Shown here one piece after another: positions 32,025 to 39,895 of a DNA stretch of 64,000 nucleotides; the stretch's first letter is position 1; each line of letters opens with the position of its first letter. This stretch comes from Pseudolactococcus sp041800635 (GTDB lineage Bacteria > Bacillota > Bacilli > Lactobacillales > Streptococcaceae): the NCBI GenBank assembly GCA_047833645.1, contig CP181259.1, forward strand, positions 558,001 to 622,000, read 5' to 3'. Under the pieces are notes generated by a model, which ran no database searches, was not told where the DNA came from, and worked only from the letters and a program-made list of their open reading frames with translations. Both the position numbers and the translations under genes were made by a program.

Positions 32025-32136
32025 ATTTTATCACACCAGAATCTTAAAATGCCTAGTTTGCATATTTGCACCACCTTAGACATAACTGGTGCATATTTAC
32101 ACCATTGTGAATTTCAAACGTTTTAGATGCTAGAAT
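32025..32136. promoter_or_regulatory. divergent promoter pair with a central palindromic box
   Basis: Leftward: TGATAAAAT with the -10 at 32025-32030. Rightward: TGCTAGAAT with the -10 at 32131-32136. Both are extended -10 boxes with poor -35 sequences. Midway lies the inverted repeat TGCACCA (32067-32073) and TGGTGCA (32087-32093); its centre, 32080, is the exact midpoint of the two -10 boxes. CATATTTGCACCA also recurs 31 bases on as CATATTTACACCA. An activator, most simply the adjacent Rgg protein, could bind here and drive both sides. The rest of the 317-base gap from 31851 to 32167 is leader sequence. Confidence 0.65.
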
Positions 32137-32167
32137 GAATGTATTAAAGAAAAGGAGGAGAAACAGT

Positions 32168-32212
32168 ATGTTTAATTTTCTATGCTCACTTTTATTGTTT
32201 GGTATTCACTAA
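32168..32212 (+). CDS. candidate short hydrophobic (SHP-like) pheromone peptide
   Basis: A 14-codon frame, MFNFLCSLLLFGIH, preceded by AAAGGAGG at ideal spacing and by an extended -10 promoter. It converges on the rgg gene, 13 bases from its stop codon. In streptococci, Rgg regulators are paired with such tiny hydrophobic peptide genes whose C-terminal part is exported and re-imported as a signal. It is shorter than most known SHPs and lacks the usual basic N-terminus and acidic residue, so it may be a divergent type; the translation signal is the main evidence. Confidence 0.55.
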   Translation: MFNFLCSLLLFGIH

Positions 32213-32225
32213 AATAAAACCAAAA

Positions 32226-33071
32226 TCACTCGCAATATTTCTTAATAAATAGGGTCATTCGCTTAGCCATGCCCGTTGCACCAAACCTATTTAAAATTTG
32301 AAGATCATCCTGAATTTCTGCTAGAAGTTCAGGACTTTTTTCTTGCCTATACAAGGAAAATTTTTCAAAAATGTGTAGAATAATCTTCTCTGACATATCC
32401 CACTCCGTCAACAAATCATTGATGCCTTGTTTCAACTTTTCAGCATATCTATAACTCCCATGGCAAATCAAATGTACGTATAAGTTTACCAATGTCTTTT
32501 TAGCAAGAGTAGCATTGCTATCTATAATTTTAGAAAATTCATCACTCTTCAGAATATCTTGACCAATATCATAAACCTCAGCATCATCTATCGCCTCTAA
32601 ACAATGCGCAAAAACACTCATCTCATATATCGTCCATTGTTTAACATTATTAAAATGTTTTTCAATAAACTTACGTTCTGATTTAATTATTAGCATCTCA
32701 TCTGATAAATCAAAAATCGCACATTTAACCAAAATATTAAAAATTTTATCTTCATTTCTTATAGCTCGTGTCTTCAGTAATGTCTTCAAACCGTCTACAT
32801 CTTCATTAATAGCATAAGCACTCATTTTTTTGTTGAAAATCTGCAACCTATTTGGTAGATACTCGCCATGCCAGACAAAAAATTCCGTTGGTGTTAAATC
32901 CAAACCATTTATCGCCATCAAGAGCTTATCTGCTCGTAATACCGTTTCACCATTTTCAAAACGTGAAATCAATGAATGATCACAATATGCCGATTCAGCA
33001 TCCCGCTGTGAATAACCTAGTTTTTCTCGTGTTTCTTTGTAAAATGCACCTAATTCAAGTTCGATTGTCAT
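32226..33071 (-). CDS. rgg: Rgg/GadR/MutR family transcriptional regulator
   Basis: A 281-residue cytoplasmic regulator: helix-turn-helix at about residues 8-60 (GYSQRDAESAYCDHSLISRFENG) shown here in part by SLISRFENG, then a helical repeat domain (about 70-281) that in the family binds hydrophobic peptide pheromones. The start ATG at 33071 has a GGAGA site; an ATG nine codons upstream does not. It lies next to the short peptide gene and the palindromic box, so it is the natural candidate for controlling the peptide locus. Twenty heptamer repeats lie 80 bases upstream of its start. Confidence 0.9.
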   Translation of the reverse strand: MTIELELGAFYKETREKLGYSQRDAESAYCDHSLISRFENGETVLRADKLLMAINGLDLTPTEFFVWHGEYLPNRLQIFNKKMSAYAINEDVDGLKTLLKTRAIRNEDKIFNILVKCAIFDLSDEMLIIKSERKFIEKHFNNVKQWTIYEMSVFAHCLEAIDDAEVYDIGQDILKSDEFSKIIDSNATLAKKTLVNLYVHLICHGSYRYAEKLKQGINDLLTEWDMSEKIILHIFEKFSLYRQEKSPELLAEIQDDLQILNRFGATGMAKRMTLFIKKYCE

Positions 33072-33150
33072 TAAATTCTCTCCACTAATCATTCGCAAAG
33101 TTAGACAATCAGGAGCTAAGCAAGAGGAAGTAAGCGCTTTTGTAATACTT

Positions 33151-33290
33151 GCTACTTGCTACTTGCTACTTGCTACTTGCTATTTGCTATTTGCTATTTG
33201 CTATTTGCTATTTGCTATTTGCTATTTGCTATTTGCTATTTGCTATTTGCTATTTGCTATTTGCTATTTGCTATTTGCTATTTGCTATTT
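33151..33290. repeat. heptanucleotide tandem repeat (20 copies) upstream of rgg
   Basis: Four copies of GCTACTT are followed by 16 exact copies of GCTATTT. Such simple repeats change copy number by slippage. It occupies most of the 329-base gap between rgg and dnaK; the remainder holds a weak cre-like sequence (about 33130-33142) and the dnaK terminator. An open frame through the repeat on the plus strand is a by-product of the repeat. Confidence 0.97.
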
Positions 33291-33362
33291 ATTGTACCAC
33301 CTTTCATATAAAATTACAATTTTTTAGAATACTCTTTTATATTAATGTAACTCTTTTATAAA

Positions 33363-33388
33363 TAAAAAACAGACCTATTCAAGTCTGC
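33363..33388 (-). terminator. terminator of dnaK
   Basis: On the minus strand CAGAC and GTCTG flank an 8-base loop, followed by six T, 13 bases after the dnaK stop. Confidence 0.75.
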
Positions 33389-33400
33389 TTTCAAATATAA

Positions 33401-35224
33401 TTATTTAACTTCTTCAAAGTCGCCGTCGACAACATTGTCATCTTTAGGCGCTTCACCAGCGTTTTCAGCACCGGCTGCGGCTTGTTGCTCTGCAGCAGCT
33501 TGTTCGTAAAGTTTAACTGCCAAGGCTTGTGCTTTTTCGTTCAAAGCTTCAAGTTTTGCTTTCATATCGTCAAGATTGTCAGCTTCTTGTGCTGCTTTCA
33601 ACTCATCAAGTGCCGCTTGAGCAGCGTCACGTTCTATGTCGAAGCCTTTATCTTCAGTTTCTTTGATTGTTTTTTCAGTTGCAAAGATTGTTGCGTCAAC
33701 TTCGTTTTTAAGGTCAACTTCTTCTTTACGTTTCGCATCCGCTTCAGCATTTGCTTCAGCATCTTTCATCATTTTGTCGATTTCTTCATCAGACAAACCT
33801 GAGTTAGATTGGATCACGATGGTTTGTTCTTTGTTTGTCCCCATGTCTTTGGCTTTAACAGATACGATACCATTTTTGTCAATGTCGAATGTTACTTCAA
33901 TTTGTGGGATACCACGTGGTGCAGCAGGGATATCTGAAAGTTGGAAACGACCAAGCGTTTTGTTATCAGCTGCCATTGGACGTTCACCTTGAAGGACGTG
34001 AATGTCTACTGCTGGTTGGTTATCAGCCGCAGTTGAGAAGACTTGTGATTTAGATGTTGGGATGGTTGTATTACGGTCGATGAGTTTTGTGAAGACACCA
34101 CCCATTGTTTCAATACCAAGTGACAAAGGTGTGACGTCAAGCAAGACAACGTCTTTAACGTCACCAGTGATGACACCACCTTGGATCGCAGCACCCATAG
34201 CAACTACTTCATCCGGGTTAACTGATTTATTTGGTTCTTTATTTGTTTCTTTTTTAACTGCTTCAACAACCGCAGGAATACGTGTTGAACCACCAACTAA
34301 GATGACTTCGTCAATTTCAGATGCTGACAAACCAGCGTCTGCCAAAGCTTTACGAACTGGTGTTTTAGTCCGTTCCACTAAGTCAGCAGTCAAGTCGTCA
34401 AATTTCGCACGTGTCAAAGTTTCTTCCAAGTGAAGCGGTCCAGCTTCGCCAGCTGTGATAAATGGCAATGAGATTTGTGTCGATGTTACACCTGACAAGT
34501 CTTTTTTAGCTTTTTCAGCAGCATCTTTCAAACGTTGCAAAGCCATTTTATCTTGTGCTAAGTCGATACCGTTAGCAGACTTGAATTGTGCGACCAAGTA
34601 ATCAATAACTTTTTGGTCAAAGTCATCACCACCAAGGTGGTTATCACCAGATGTTGACAAAACTTCGAAGACGCCATCGCCAAGTTCAAGGACTGAAACG
34701 TCGAATGTCCCACCACCAAGGTCAAAGACAAGGATTTTTTCATCTTTGTCAACTTTATCAAGACCATAAGCAAGTGCTGCTGCTGTTGGTTCGTTGACGA
34801 TACGTTCTACTTCAAGACCAGCAATTTTACCAGCGTCTTTTGTTGCTTGACGTTGGGCATCGTTAAAGTAAGCAGGTACAGTGATGACAGCTTTTTCAAC
34901 TTTTTCACCTAGGTAATCTTCAGCGAAACCTTTGATGTATTGGAGGATCATCGCTGAGATTTCTTGTGGTGTGTAAGATTTGCCACCCGCTTCGACTTTG
35001 TAGTCAGTCCCCATGTGACGTTTAATAGAGATGATTGTATCTGGGTTAGTCACTGCTTGACGTTTGGCAACTTCACCAACTTGGATTTCACCATTTTTGA
35101 ACGCAACAACTGATGGTGTTGTGCGGTTACCTTCTGGGTTAGCGATGATTTTAGCTTCGCCACCTTCAAGAACTGAGACTGCTGAGTTTGTTGTACCTAA
35201 GTCAATACCGATAATTTTAGACAT
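33401..35224 (-). CDS. dnaK: molecular chaperone DnaK (Hsp70)
   Basis: The cytoplasmic ATP-dependent chaperone working with GrpE and DnaJ. 607 residues, normal for Gram-positive DnaK. The ATPase domain begins IIGIDLGTTNSAV and has the phosphate motifs VFDLGGGTFDVS and ILVGGSTRIP; the substrate domain starts near 370 and the C-terminal lid is Ala/Glu-rich, ending in an acidic DGDFEEVK tail. No dnaJ follows. It is separated from grpE by yccF and a 290-base structured region. Confidence 0.97.
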   Translation of the reverse strand: MSKIIGIDLGTTNSAVSVLEGGEAKIIANPEGNRTTPSVVAFKNGEIQVGEVAKRQAVTNPDTIISIKRHMGTDYKVEAGGKSYTPQEISAMILQYIKGFAEDYLGEKVEKAVITVPAYFNDAQRQATKDAGKIAGLEVERIVNEPTAAALAYGLDKVDKDEKILVFDLGGGTFDVSVLELGDGVFEVLSTSGDNHLGGDDFDQKVIDYLVAQFKSANGIDLAQDKMALQRLKDAAEKAKKDLSGVTSTQISLPFITAGEAGPLHLEETLTRAKFDDLTADLVERTKTPVRKALADAGLSASEIDEVILVGGSTRIPAVVEAVKKETNKEPNKSVNPDEVVAMGAAIQGGVITGDVKDVVLLDVTPLSLGIETMGGVFTKLIDRNTTIPTSKSQVFSTAADNQPAVDIHVLQGERPMAADNKTLGRFQLSDIPAAPRGIPQIEVTFDIDKNGIVSVKAKDMGTNKEQTIVIQSNSGLSDEEIDKMMKDAEANAEADAKRKEEVDLKNEVDATIFATEKTIKETEDKGFDIERDAAQAALDELKAAQEADNLDDMKAKLEALNEKAQALAVKLYEQAAAEQQAAAGAENAGEAPKDDNVVDGDFEEVK

Positions 35225-35284
35225 AATTTTTACCTTCTTTTTTATTTTATTTTTGTGTGTTGATTTTGTTTTCTGAAGTGGGGG

Positions 35285-35430
35285 AATTCAGTGAACTTCC
35301 TGTGGTGCTTTCTAATTCGCCACTTGTCTCCTTTCAGGAGCCTTCGTGCTTATAAGAACTATCTCACAGGTGATTTCACTGAATTTGCCGACTTTGTCGT
35401 CACCACTTTCAGAAGCAAAATCAGGAAGTT
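35285..35430. repeat. structured intergenic element upstream of dnaK
   Basis: Two inverted-repeat pairs cross each other: AATTCAGTGA (35285) with TCACTGAATT (35376), and AACTTCCTG (35294) with CAGGAAGTT (35422). They could form a pseudoknot or alternative hairpins. It shares GAAGTTTACG and CGTATCCTTTT with the atpA/atpH element. The 292-base gap holds no gene. Confidence 0.7.
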
Positions 35431-35516
35431 TACGCGCTGCGTATCCTTTTTTTGCGCTACGCGCATTCTTTAAATTTTTTCATAGTTTTTTGACATTTCG
35501 GTCAAGATATACTTTA

Positions 35517-35885
35517 TTAATAATCTCTGACGATGACTTTCCCAAAAGGTGCTAGGGAAATGCCGACCATTTTGAGTTGTTGGACTGCAAAGGGAAGCCC
35601 GATAATCGTAATGGCAAGGAAGAAAGCACTCAAGAGATGCACCAGTGCTAGTTCCCAACCGAACAAGATAAACCAGATGACATTGACGAGAAAGCTCATG
35701 CTGCCACCTTGATTTTCCAGATGTTTTCCAAAGGGCGCCAAGCTGAAACTTGCAATTTTGAAACATTGCAAGCCAACTGGAATACCGACAATGGTGAGAC
35801 ACCAGATTAGACCAGCAAGTATCCACGTGAGCCATGAGATGATCCCACCAAATATCATCCAGATGACGTTACCAAGGCAACTCAC
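35517..35885 (-). CDS. YccF domain-containing membrane protein
   Basis: A 122-residue protein with two copies of the YccF (DUF307) repeat: NVIWMIFGGIISWLTWILAG / GIPVGLQCFKIASFSLAPFGK and NVIWFILFGWELALVHLL / GLPFAVQQLKMVGISLAPFGK. Each unit contains two hydrophobic helices, so about four transmembrane segments are expected. Function is unknown. The GTG start shares a base with the grpE stop codon, so translation is coupled; this places an unknown membrane protein inside the heat-shock operon. Confidence 0.88.
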   Translation of the reverse strand: MSCLGNVIWMIFGGIISWLTWILAGLIWCLTIVGIPVGLQCFKIASFSLAPFGKHLENQGGSMSFLVNVIWFILFGWELALVHLLSAFFLAITIIGLPFAVQQLKMVGISLAPFGKVIVRDY

Positions 35886-36418
35886 TATTGATAAACCACA
35901 ACCATGGCTGGGCGTAAGTTACGCTCATGGAGTTGGTAGCCTCTTTGAAGGACTTGGGCAATGGTATCAGCTGGATGTTCGTCGTCTGCTGGCGCAGTTT
36001 GCACTGACATGTGGAAGTTGGGATCAAATTCGCCTTCTGTTGCCACTTCAACCACGCCTTCTTCTTTAAGCGCGTTCAGCAAGCTTTCTTGCGTCATCTC
36101 CAAGCCTTTTTTAACATCATCTGTCAAGCCTTCAACTGCAAGCGCACGTTCGAGGTTATCCAAACTTGGCAAAATCTTACGTGCCAAATCTTGCGACCGA
36201 TATTTCAAAATCGTTTGACGTTCTTCGTTGGCACGACGTTGATTGTTTTGCATCTCTGCATGCGCCTTGAGATATTTATTTTCCATCTCGTCTAGCTTAG
36301 CTTGAAGCACTGCTAGCTCATCGATTTCGTCGTCTACAATCTCTTCCAAAACCGCTTCGTTTTCAACTTCCTCAGCTAATTCCTTTTCGATGTCTTCCTT
36401 ATGCTTTTTCTTAGACAT
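35885..36418 (-). CDS. grpE: nucleotide exchange factor GrpE
   Basis: GrpE releases ADP from DnaK. The 177 residues have an acidic N-terminus, a long coiled coil (about 35-90), and the C-terminal beta domain ending EGEFDPNFHMSV and VLQRGYQLHERNLRPAMVVV, the family signature. It follows hrcA by 20 bases with an AAGGAG site. Confidence 0.95.
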   Translation of the reverse strand: MSKKKHKEDIEKELAEEVENEAVLEEIVDDEIDELAVLQAKLDEMENKYLKAHAEMQNNQRRANEERQTILKYRSQDLARKILPSLDNLERALAVEGLTDDVKKGLEMTQESLLNALKEEGVVEVATEGEFDPNFHMSVQTAPADDEHPADTIAQVLQRGYQLHERNLRPAMVVVYQ

Positions 36419-36438
36419 TGCATCTCCTTTTTGTTATT

Positions 36439-37488
36439 TTATATCACTTCATAATGATTACCATCGAGATATCGATAGTAATCACTCAGTTTCATGGTTA
36501 AAATCTTGGCCACTAGGTCCATGGTCGAGACGACTTTTTGATAGTCTAGATCGACAGGACCCATTAGCGCTAAAGTACCCAGACCTCGATAGGGCACAAC
36601 AAATTGTTGCGTCATGAGGGTGATGTTTTTTGAAATCTGATGATTCTCTATCAAACTTGAATCAAATTTGACACTTCTGATTTCATCATCAGAGACTGTA
36701 TCACGAATCTCGTGAATAATGGCCTTATCATCCATCAAAATCTTGTAGAGTGAGACCACATCATCTGAGTACTCTAATAAGTTTTGTCGCCCTGCCGATA
36801 TCAAGTTTTCCTTGAACAAGTCTGAGAAGACATGATCAAAAAGTTGCAAGACATCTGAGGTCATGACGAAATATTTCTGTGCGACTTGCGGAATCTCTGT
36901 TAGTAAAGAATAGTGGATATCCAAAATTCGCTTACCGACCAACCGCTCGTCAGAAATAAACTTAAAAGTTGTCAAATCATCTAAGGTCATGGCCCTTGGC
37001 AACGAGAACTGCATTGTTTTGACCAAACCTGTATCGAGCGTCATCACAGCCATGGCTGAGTGACTATCAAGCTGGACGATATCGAATTTAGATAAAATCT
37101 GATTTTTCAGCGAGACATTTAAAATGAAGGCTGAGAAACCTGTCATATCTGACAAAATTTGTGCGGCCTGTTGATAGAGCACGTCCAGCTTATAAAACTC
37201 ACCGTCGAACCGTTTCATCACCTGATAAACTTCATTATTGTCTAGCTTACCAGGCTTTAAAAAGTTTTCAACGAAATATTTATAACCTGTCACACTTGGC
37301 ACACGGCCAGATGACGTATGCTCTTTTTGGATGAAGCCGAGCGTTTCTAGCGCCTTCATATCATTTCTGATGGTGGCACTAGAGGCATTAATCGATGTCA
37401 TCAAGGCCTTTGATCCAACCGCTTTATGCGTTTGTGTATAAAGCGAGATGATCAGATTTAAAATTTGTTGTTGGCGTTTTGTAATCAT
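36439..37488 (-). CDS. hrcA: heat-inducible transcription repressor HrcA
   Basis: HrcA binds CIRCE operators and represses chaperone genes until GroE is titrated by misfolded protein. From the ATG at 37488, with a GAGGTG site, there are 349 residues: winged helix at the start (MITKRQQQILNLIISLY, SSATIRNDMKALE, SSGRVPSVTGYKYFV) and a GAF-like domain. A GTG three codons upstream is the alternative start. First gene of the operon and self-regulated through two CIRCE sites. Confidence 0.95.
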   Translation of the reverse strand: MITKRQQQILNLIISLYTQTHKAVGSKALMTSINASSATIRNDMKALETLGFIQKEHTSSGRVPSVTGYKYFVENFLKPGKLDNNEVYQVMKRFDGEFYKLDVLYQQAAQILSDMTGFSAFILNVSLKNQILSKFDIVQLDSHSAMAVMTLDTGLVKTMQFSLPRAMTLDDLTTFKFISDERLVGKRILDIHYSLLTEIPQVAQKYFVMTSDVLQLFDHVFSDLFKENLISAGRQNLLEYSDDVVSLYKILMDDKAIIHEIRDTVSDDEIRSVKFDSSLIENHQISKNITLMTQQFVVPYRGLGTLALMGPVDLDYQKVVSTMDLVAKILTMKLSDYYRYLDGNHYEVI

Positions 37489-37503
37489 GTGGCACACCTC
37501 GTT

Positions 37504-37530
37504 TTAGCACTCGTAGTTGCTAAGTGCTAA
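37504..37530. promoter_or_regulatory. CIRCE operator 1
   Basis: TTAGCACTC, nine bases, then AAGTGCTAA: one mismatch from the CIRCE consensus. It lies between the -10 box and hrcA. Confidence 0.93.
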
Positions 37531-37541
37531 CTACATCTTTT

Positions 37542-37570
37542 ATTATATAATTCTCTTGTTTCATTGTCAA
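37542..37570 (-). promoter_or_regulatory. promoter of the hrcA operon
   Basis: On the minus strand a perfect -35 TTGACA, 17-base spacer and perfect -10 TATAAT, flanked on both sides by CIRCE operators. Confidence 0.92.
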
Positions 37571-37587
37571 GGAAAAAACACAAAAAA

Positions 37588-37614
37588 TTAGCACTCTTTT
37601 ACATCGAGTGCTAA
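37588..37614. promoter_or_regulatory. CIRCE operator 2
   Basis: A perfect CIRCE: TTAGCACTC, nine bases, GAGTGCTAA, located upstream of the -35 box. With flanking T it may also form the terminator stem of the upstream gene. Confidence 0.95.
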
Positions 37615-37647
37615 TTTTGACAGGTGCGTTTTTTTAGAGCAATTATT

Positions 37648-38058
37648 TTAGATCAGACCATTCGTTTTTGATGTCAGAAAAACATTGACAAAGCTGACAG
37701 CCATCACGATAAAGGTGAACCATTCTGCTGATGTGGCACCATTTGACCAAGCGTAGTATGCAAAGTTACAAACTAGGATAAAAACGAAGAAAAGAAGGGC
37801 ATAAATGGCAAACTTCCAGAATTTCGTCAGCAAGAAGATAAAGGCAACCAATAAGACAACGTAGATTAAAAACTGAACGTTGGTCATGGAAACTTTTGAC
37901 TGCAACTTGAAGGCATCAATCGCTTTCAATAAGGTGTCATAGACAACCTTAAAAAGTTGTAAATTGGGTAAGATGTTATTGATCATCTGCCAAGCTGAAT
38001 AAATCAGTAGACCAATACTGGATAAAATGACAAATGATGATGATTTTCCTGAAAACAT
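37648..38058 (-). CDS. hypothetical four-helix membrane protein
   Basis: I do not recognise a family. The 136 residues contain four likely transmembrane helices (about 8-27, 62-80, 85-105 and 112-130). The ATG follows a weak AGGAG site. It stands between the heat-shock operon and the DD-carboxypeptidase gene, in the same direction as both. Confidence 0.75.
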   Translation of the reverse strand: MFSGKSSSFVILSSIGLLIYSAWQMINNILPNLQLFKVVYDTLLKAIDAFKLQSKVSMTNVQFLIYVVLLVAFIFLLTKFWKFAIYALLFFVFILVCNFAYYAWSNGATSAEWFTFIVMAVSFVNVFLTSKTNGLI

Positions 38059-38144
38059 GGGAACCTTTACTCCTATACCTTTAAACTGACATGAGATACT
38101 ACCATTCTACCATAATTTTCAGGTGACATGATTATGAAATGAGG

Positions 38145-38957
38145 TCATTTTTTATCTAGTAACTTGAGGTAGTCTTCCAAAGTCAAATGATGTTCAGTCA
38201 TATACTTGGCATTGGCTACACCGACGTAGCGAAAATGCCAATCTTCATGATCAACACCTGTGCTCGCAGCGCCGCCTTCTGGGAAGCGTAGGACAAATCC
38301 ATAGTCTGGCGCAATCGCAGCAACCTGCTCAGCGGTCGTTGATTCATTTAAGCTATCAACGTCGGATAAATCAATGGCTAAACCTGTCTGATGTTCAGAC
38401 TTGGTCGGTGGTTGCGAATAGGTTTGGACTTTCTTCTCTGCTGCTTCACGATCAAGTGAAGGATCAGCTGCCATTTCTTGATCAACGTATTGCGCATAGA
38501 GTGTCGTTTGATAAGCAACGCTACGATAGCCTGAAATCAGGTGTTCGGCAGGATTGATCGCTTGTGCGGCTGCCAAAAACTGCTCTGTGGCATCTGCAAT
38601 TCTGGCATCAACCCAGATATTATCAATCTGTACGACATCAGGGCTCAGTTCCTCTTTCGGATGCTCACGATTGACCAAGACGAGGTCCCAATCTGTCGAC
38701 TTGCTAGCAGGGAGATTTTTATCTTTTTGAGCTTCTGATGCAGATGCCTTAGGTTTAGCTGATGCTTTTTGAGACTGACTGGTTGTTGCTGACTTAGTTG
38801 GGGTTGCTGTCTCTTTTTTCAATAAAGCATGGACTACAAAGATAAGCGCACAAATGGCTAAAATAGTCACCACGGCTGCACCAATTAGGCGATCATAACG
38901 TGGCTTTTTACGCGGTCTTCTTCTATGATATGGTTCATTTGGTTGTTCATTCTGCAT
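38145..38957 (-). CDS. D-alanyl-D-alanine carboxypeptidase (M15B/VanY-DacB type)
   Basis: A membrane-anchored zinc carboxypeptidase that trims the terminal D-Ala of peptidoglycan stem peptides. 270 residues: Arg/Lys-rich cytoplasmic N-terminus, one transmembrane helix (about 25-46), a Ser/Ala/Lys linker, and an M15 domain with ISGYRSVAYQ, the zinc motif SEHQTGLAIDLS and the catalytic DHEDWHFRYVG. It overlaps the phosphoglycerate-mutase-like gene upstream by 11 bases. Confidence 0.9.
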   Translation of the reverse strand: MQNEQPNEPYHRRRPRKKPRYDRLIGAAVVTILAICALIFVVHALLKKETATPTKSATTSQSQKASAKPKASASEAQKDKNLPASKSTDWDLVLVNREHPKEELSPDVVQIDNIWVDARIADATEQFLAAAQAINPAEHLISGYRSVAYQTTLYAQYVDQEMAADPSLDREAAEKKVQTYSQPPTKSEHQTGLAIDLSDVDSLNESTTAEQVAAIAPDYGFVLRFPEGGAASTGVDHEDWHFRYVGVANAKYMTEHHLTLEDYLKLLDKK

Positions 38958-39636
38958 TTAAAATCTCCCGTCCTAATTCTCGGTAGCTCATATCTCCAAT
39001 CTCACCGATTGAAAAATTACCATCGGCGAAGGTGAGGTGTGTGACTGATCCGTTATCTAGCCCTTGAAATTTCGGACGTCGACTATCGAGTAATTTGATA
39101 AATGTCGCAATCGTCATCCCGTGACTGACGATGACAATATTTTCTGCACCATTGGCCTCAGCCTTTTTAGCGGCATCAAAGAAGCCGTCGAGAATACGTT
39201 TACTGAGCACTTCCCAGGGTTCCGCCCAGCCAGCTGTGTCGACTTCAATGAGGCCTTTGGCGATATCTTCATAGGTCAAGTCTTCGGCACTTTTGCCTTT
39301 ATAGGCATCCGTCCGTGGCAAAACGCCACCGAAAAGTTCGCCGTCATAGCCGCCGTCGAGGCTGCCAAAACACCATTCTCGAATGCGTTTGTCCATCTCA
39401 TATGGGATGCCTTCATTTTCGGAATATTTTAGGATGAAGCCCATGGTTTGGATCGTGCGACCGCTATCTGATGAAAAAGCATGATCAAATTTAATATTTT
39501 TCGCCGCAAACCCTAAGCCTAGCTCGGTAATGCCGATTTCGCCATCGCGTGTCAAGGGGGTGTCAGACCAGCCTTGGGCACGGCCGATTGTATTAAACAT
39601 GGTCTTGCCATGTCTGACTAAATAGATATTTACCAT
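38947..39636 (-). CDS. histidine phosphatase (phosphoglycerate mutase-like)
   Basis: A cytoplasmic histidine phosphatase of 229 residues with the catalytic VRHGKTMFNTIGRAQGWSDTPL near the start (phospho-accepting histidine at residue 9) and the second histidine in VIVSHGMTI. The EWCFGSLDGGYDG segment is also typical. Substrate is unknown. A cre-like sequence, about 10 of 14 positions, lies upstream at 39773-39786. Confidence 0.88.
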   Translation of the reverse strand: MVNIYLVRHGKTMFNTIGRAQGWSDTPLTRDGEIGITELGLGFAAKNIKFDHAFSSDSGRTIQTMGFILKYSENEGIPYEMDKRIREWCFGSLDGGYDGELFGGVLPRTDAYKGKSAEDLTYEDIAKGLIEVDTAGWAEPWEVLSKRILDGFFDAAKKAEANGAENIVIVSHGMTIATFIKLLDSRRPKFQGLDNGSVTHLTFADGNFSIGEIGDMSYRELGREILNAE

Positions 39637-39895
39637 TTTTGTCTACTCCATTTCAAAACTTTGGTTGGATACCTTGCACAAGTTAACTCGCTGACTTAAC
39701 ATCATAGATTACCTTGATTGCTCGGTTATTTAATATGAAGCCTAGCACGGATACTCTATAAATGTAAGCGCTCATCAACATCATTTATACTCATTTTAAC
39801 AAAAAAAAGCAGATTTCTCCACTTTTATTCAAGCACTGTCGCTTGACAACGATATCATGCGTTGCATCAATAGACGTCAGTCTAACCTGTCAATT

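Noticed and set aside
28894..33290. Prophage or transposon origin of the peptide island
   Set aside because: No integrase, transposase, terminal repeats or attachment-site duplication could be seen; only base composition and context suggest transfer.
33149..33361. 70-codon plus-strand frame with a repeated CYLLFAI pattern
   Set aside because: It is created by translation of the 7-bp tandem repeat; there is no ribosome site and the sequence has no protein-like features beyond the repeat.
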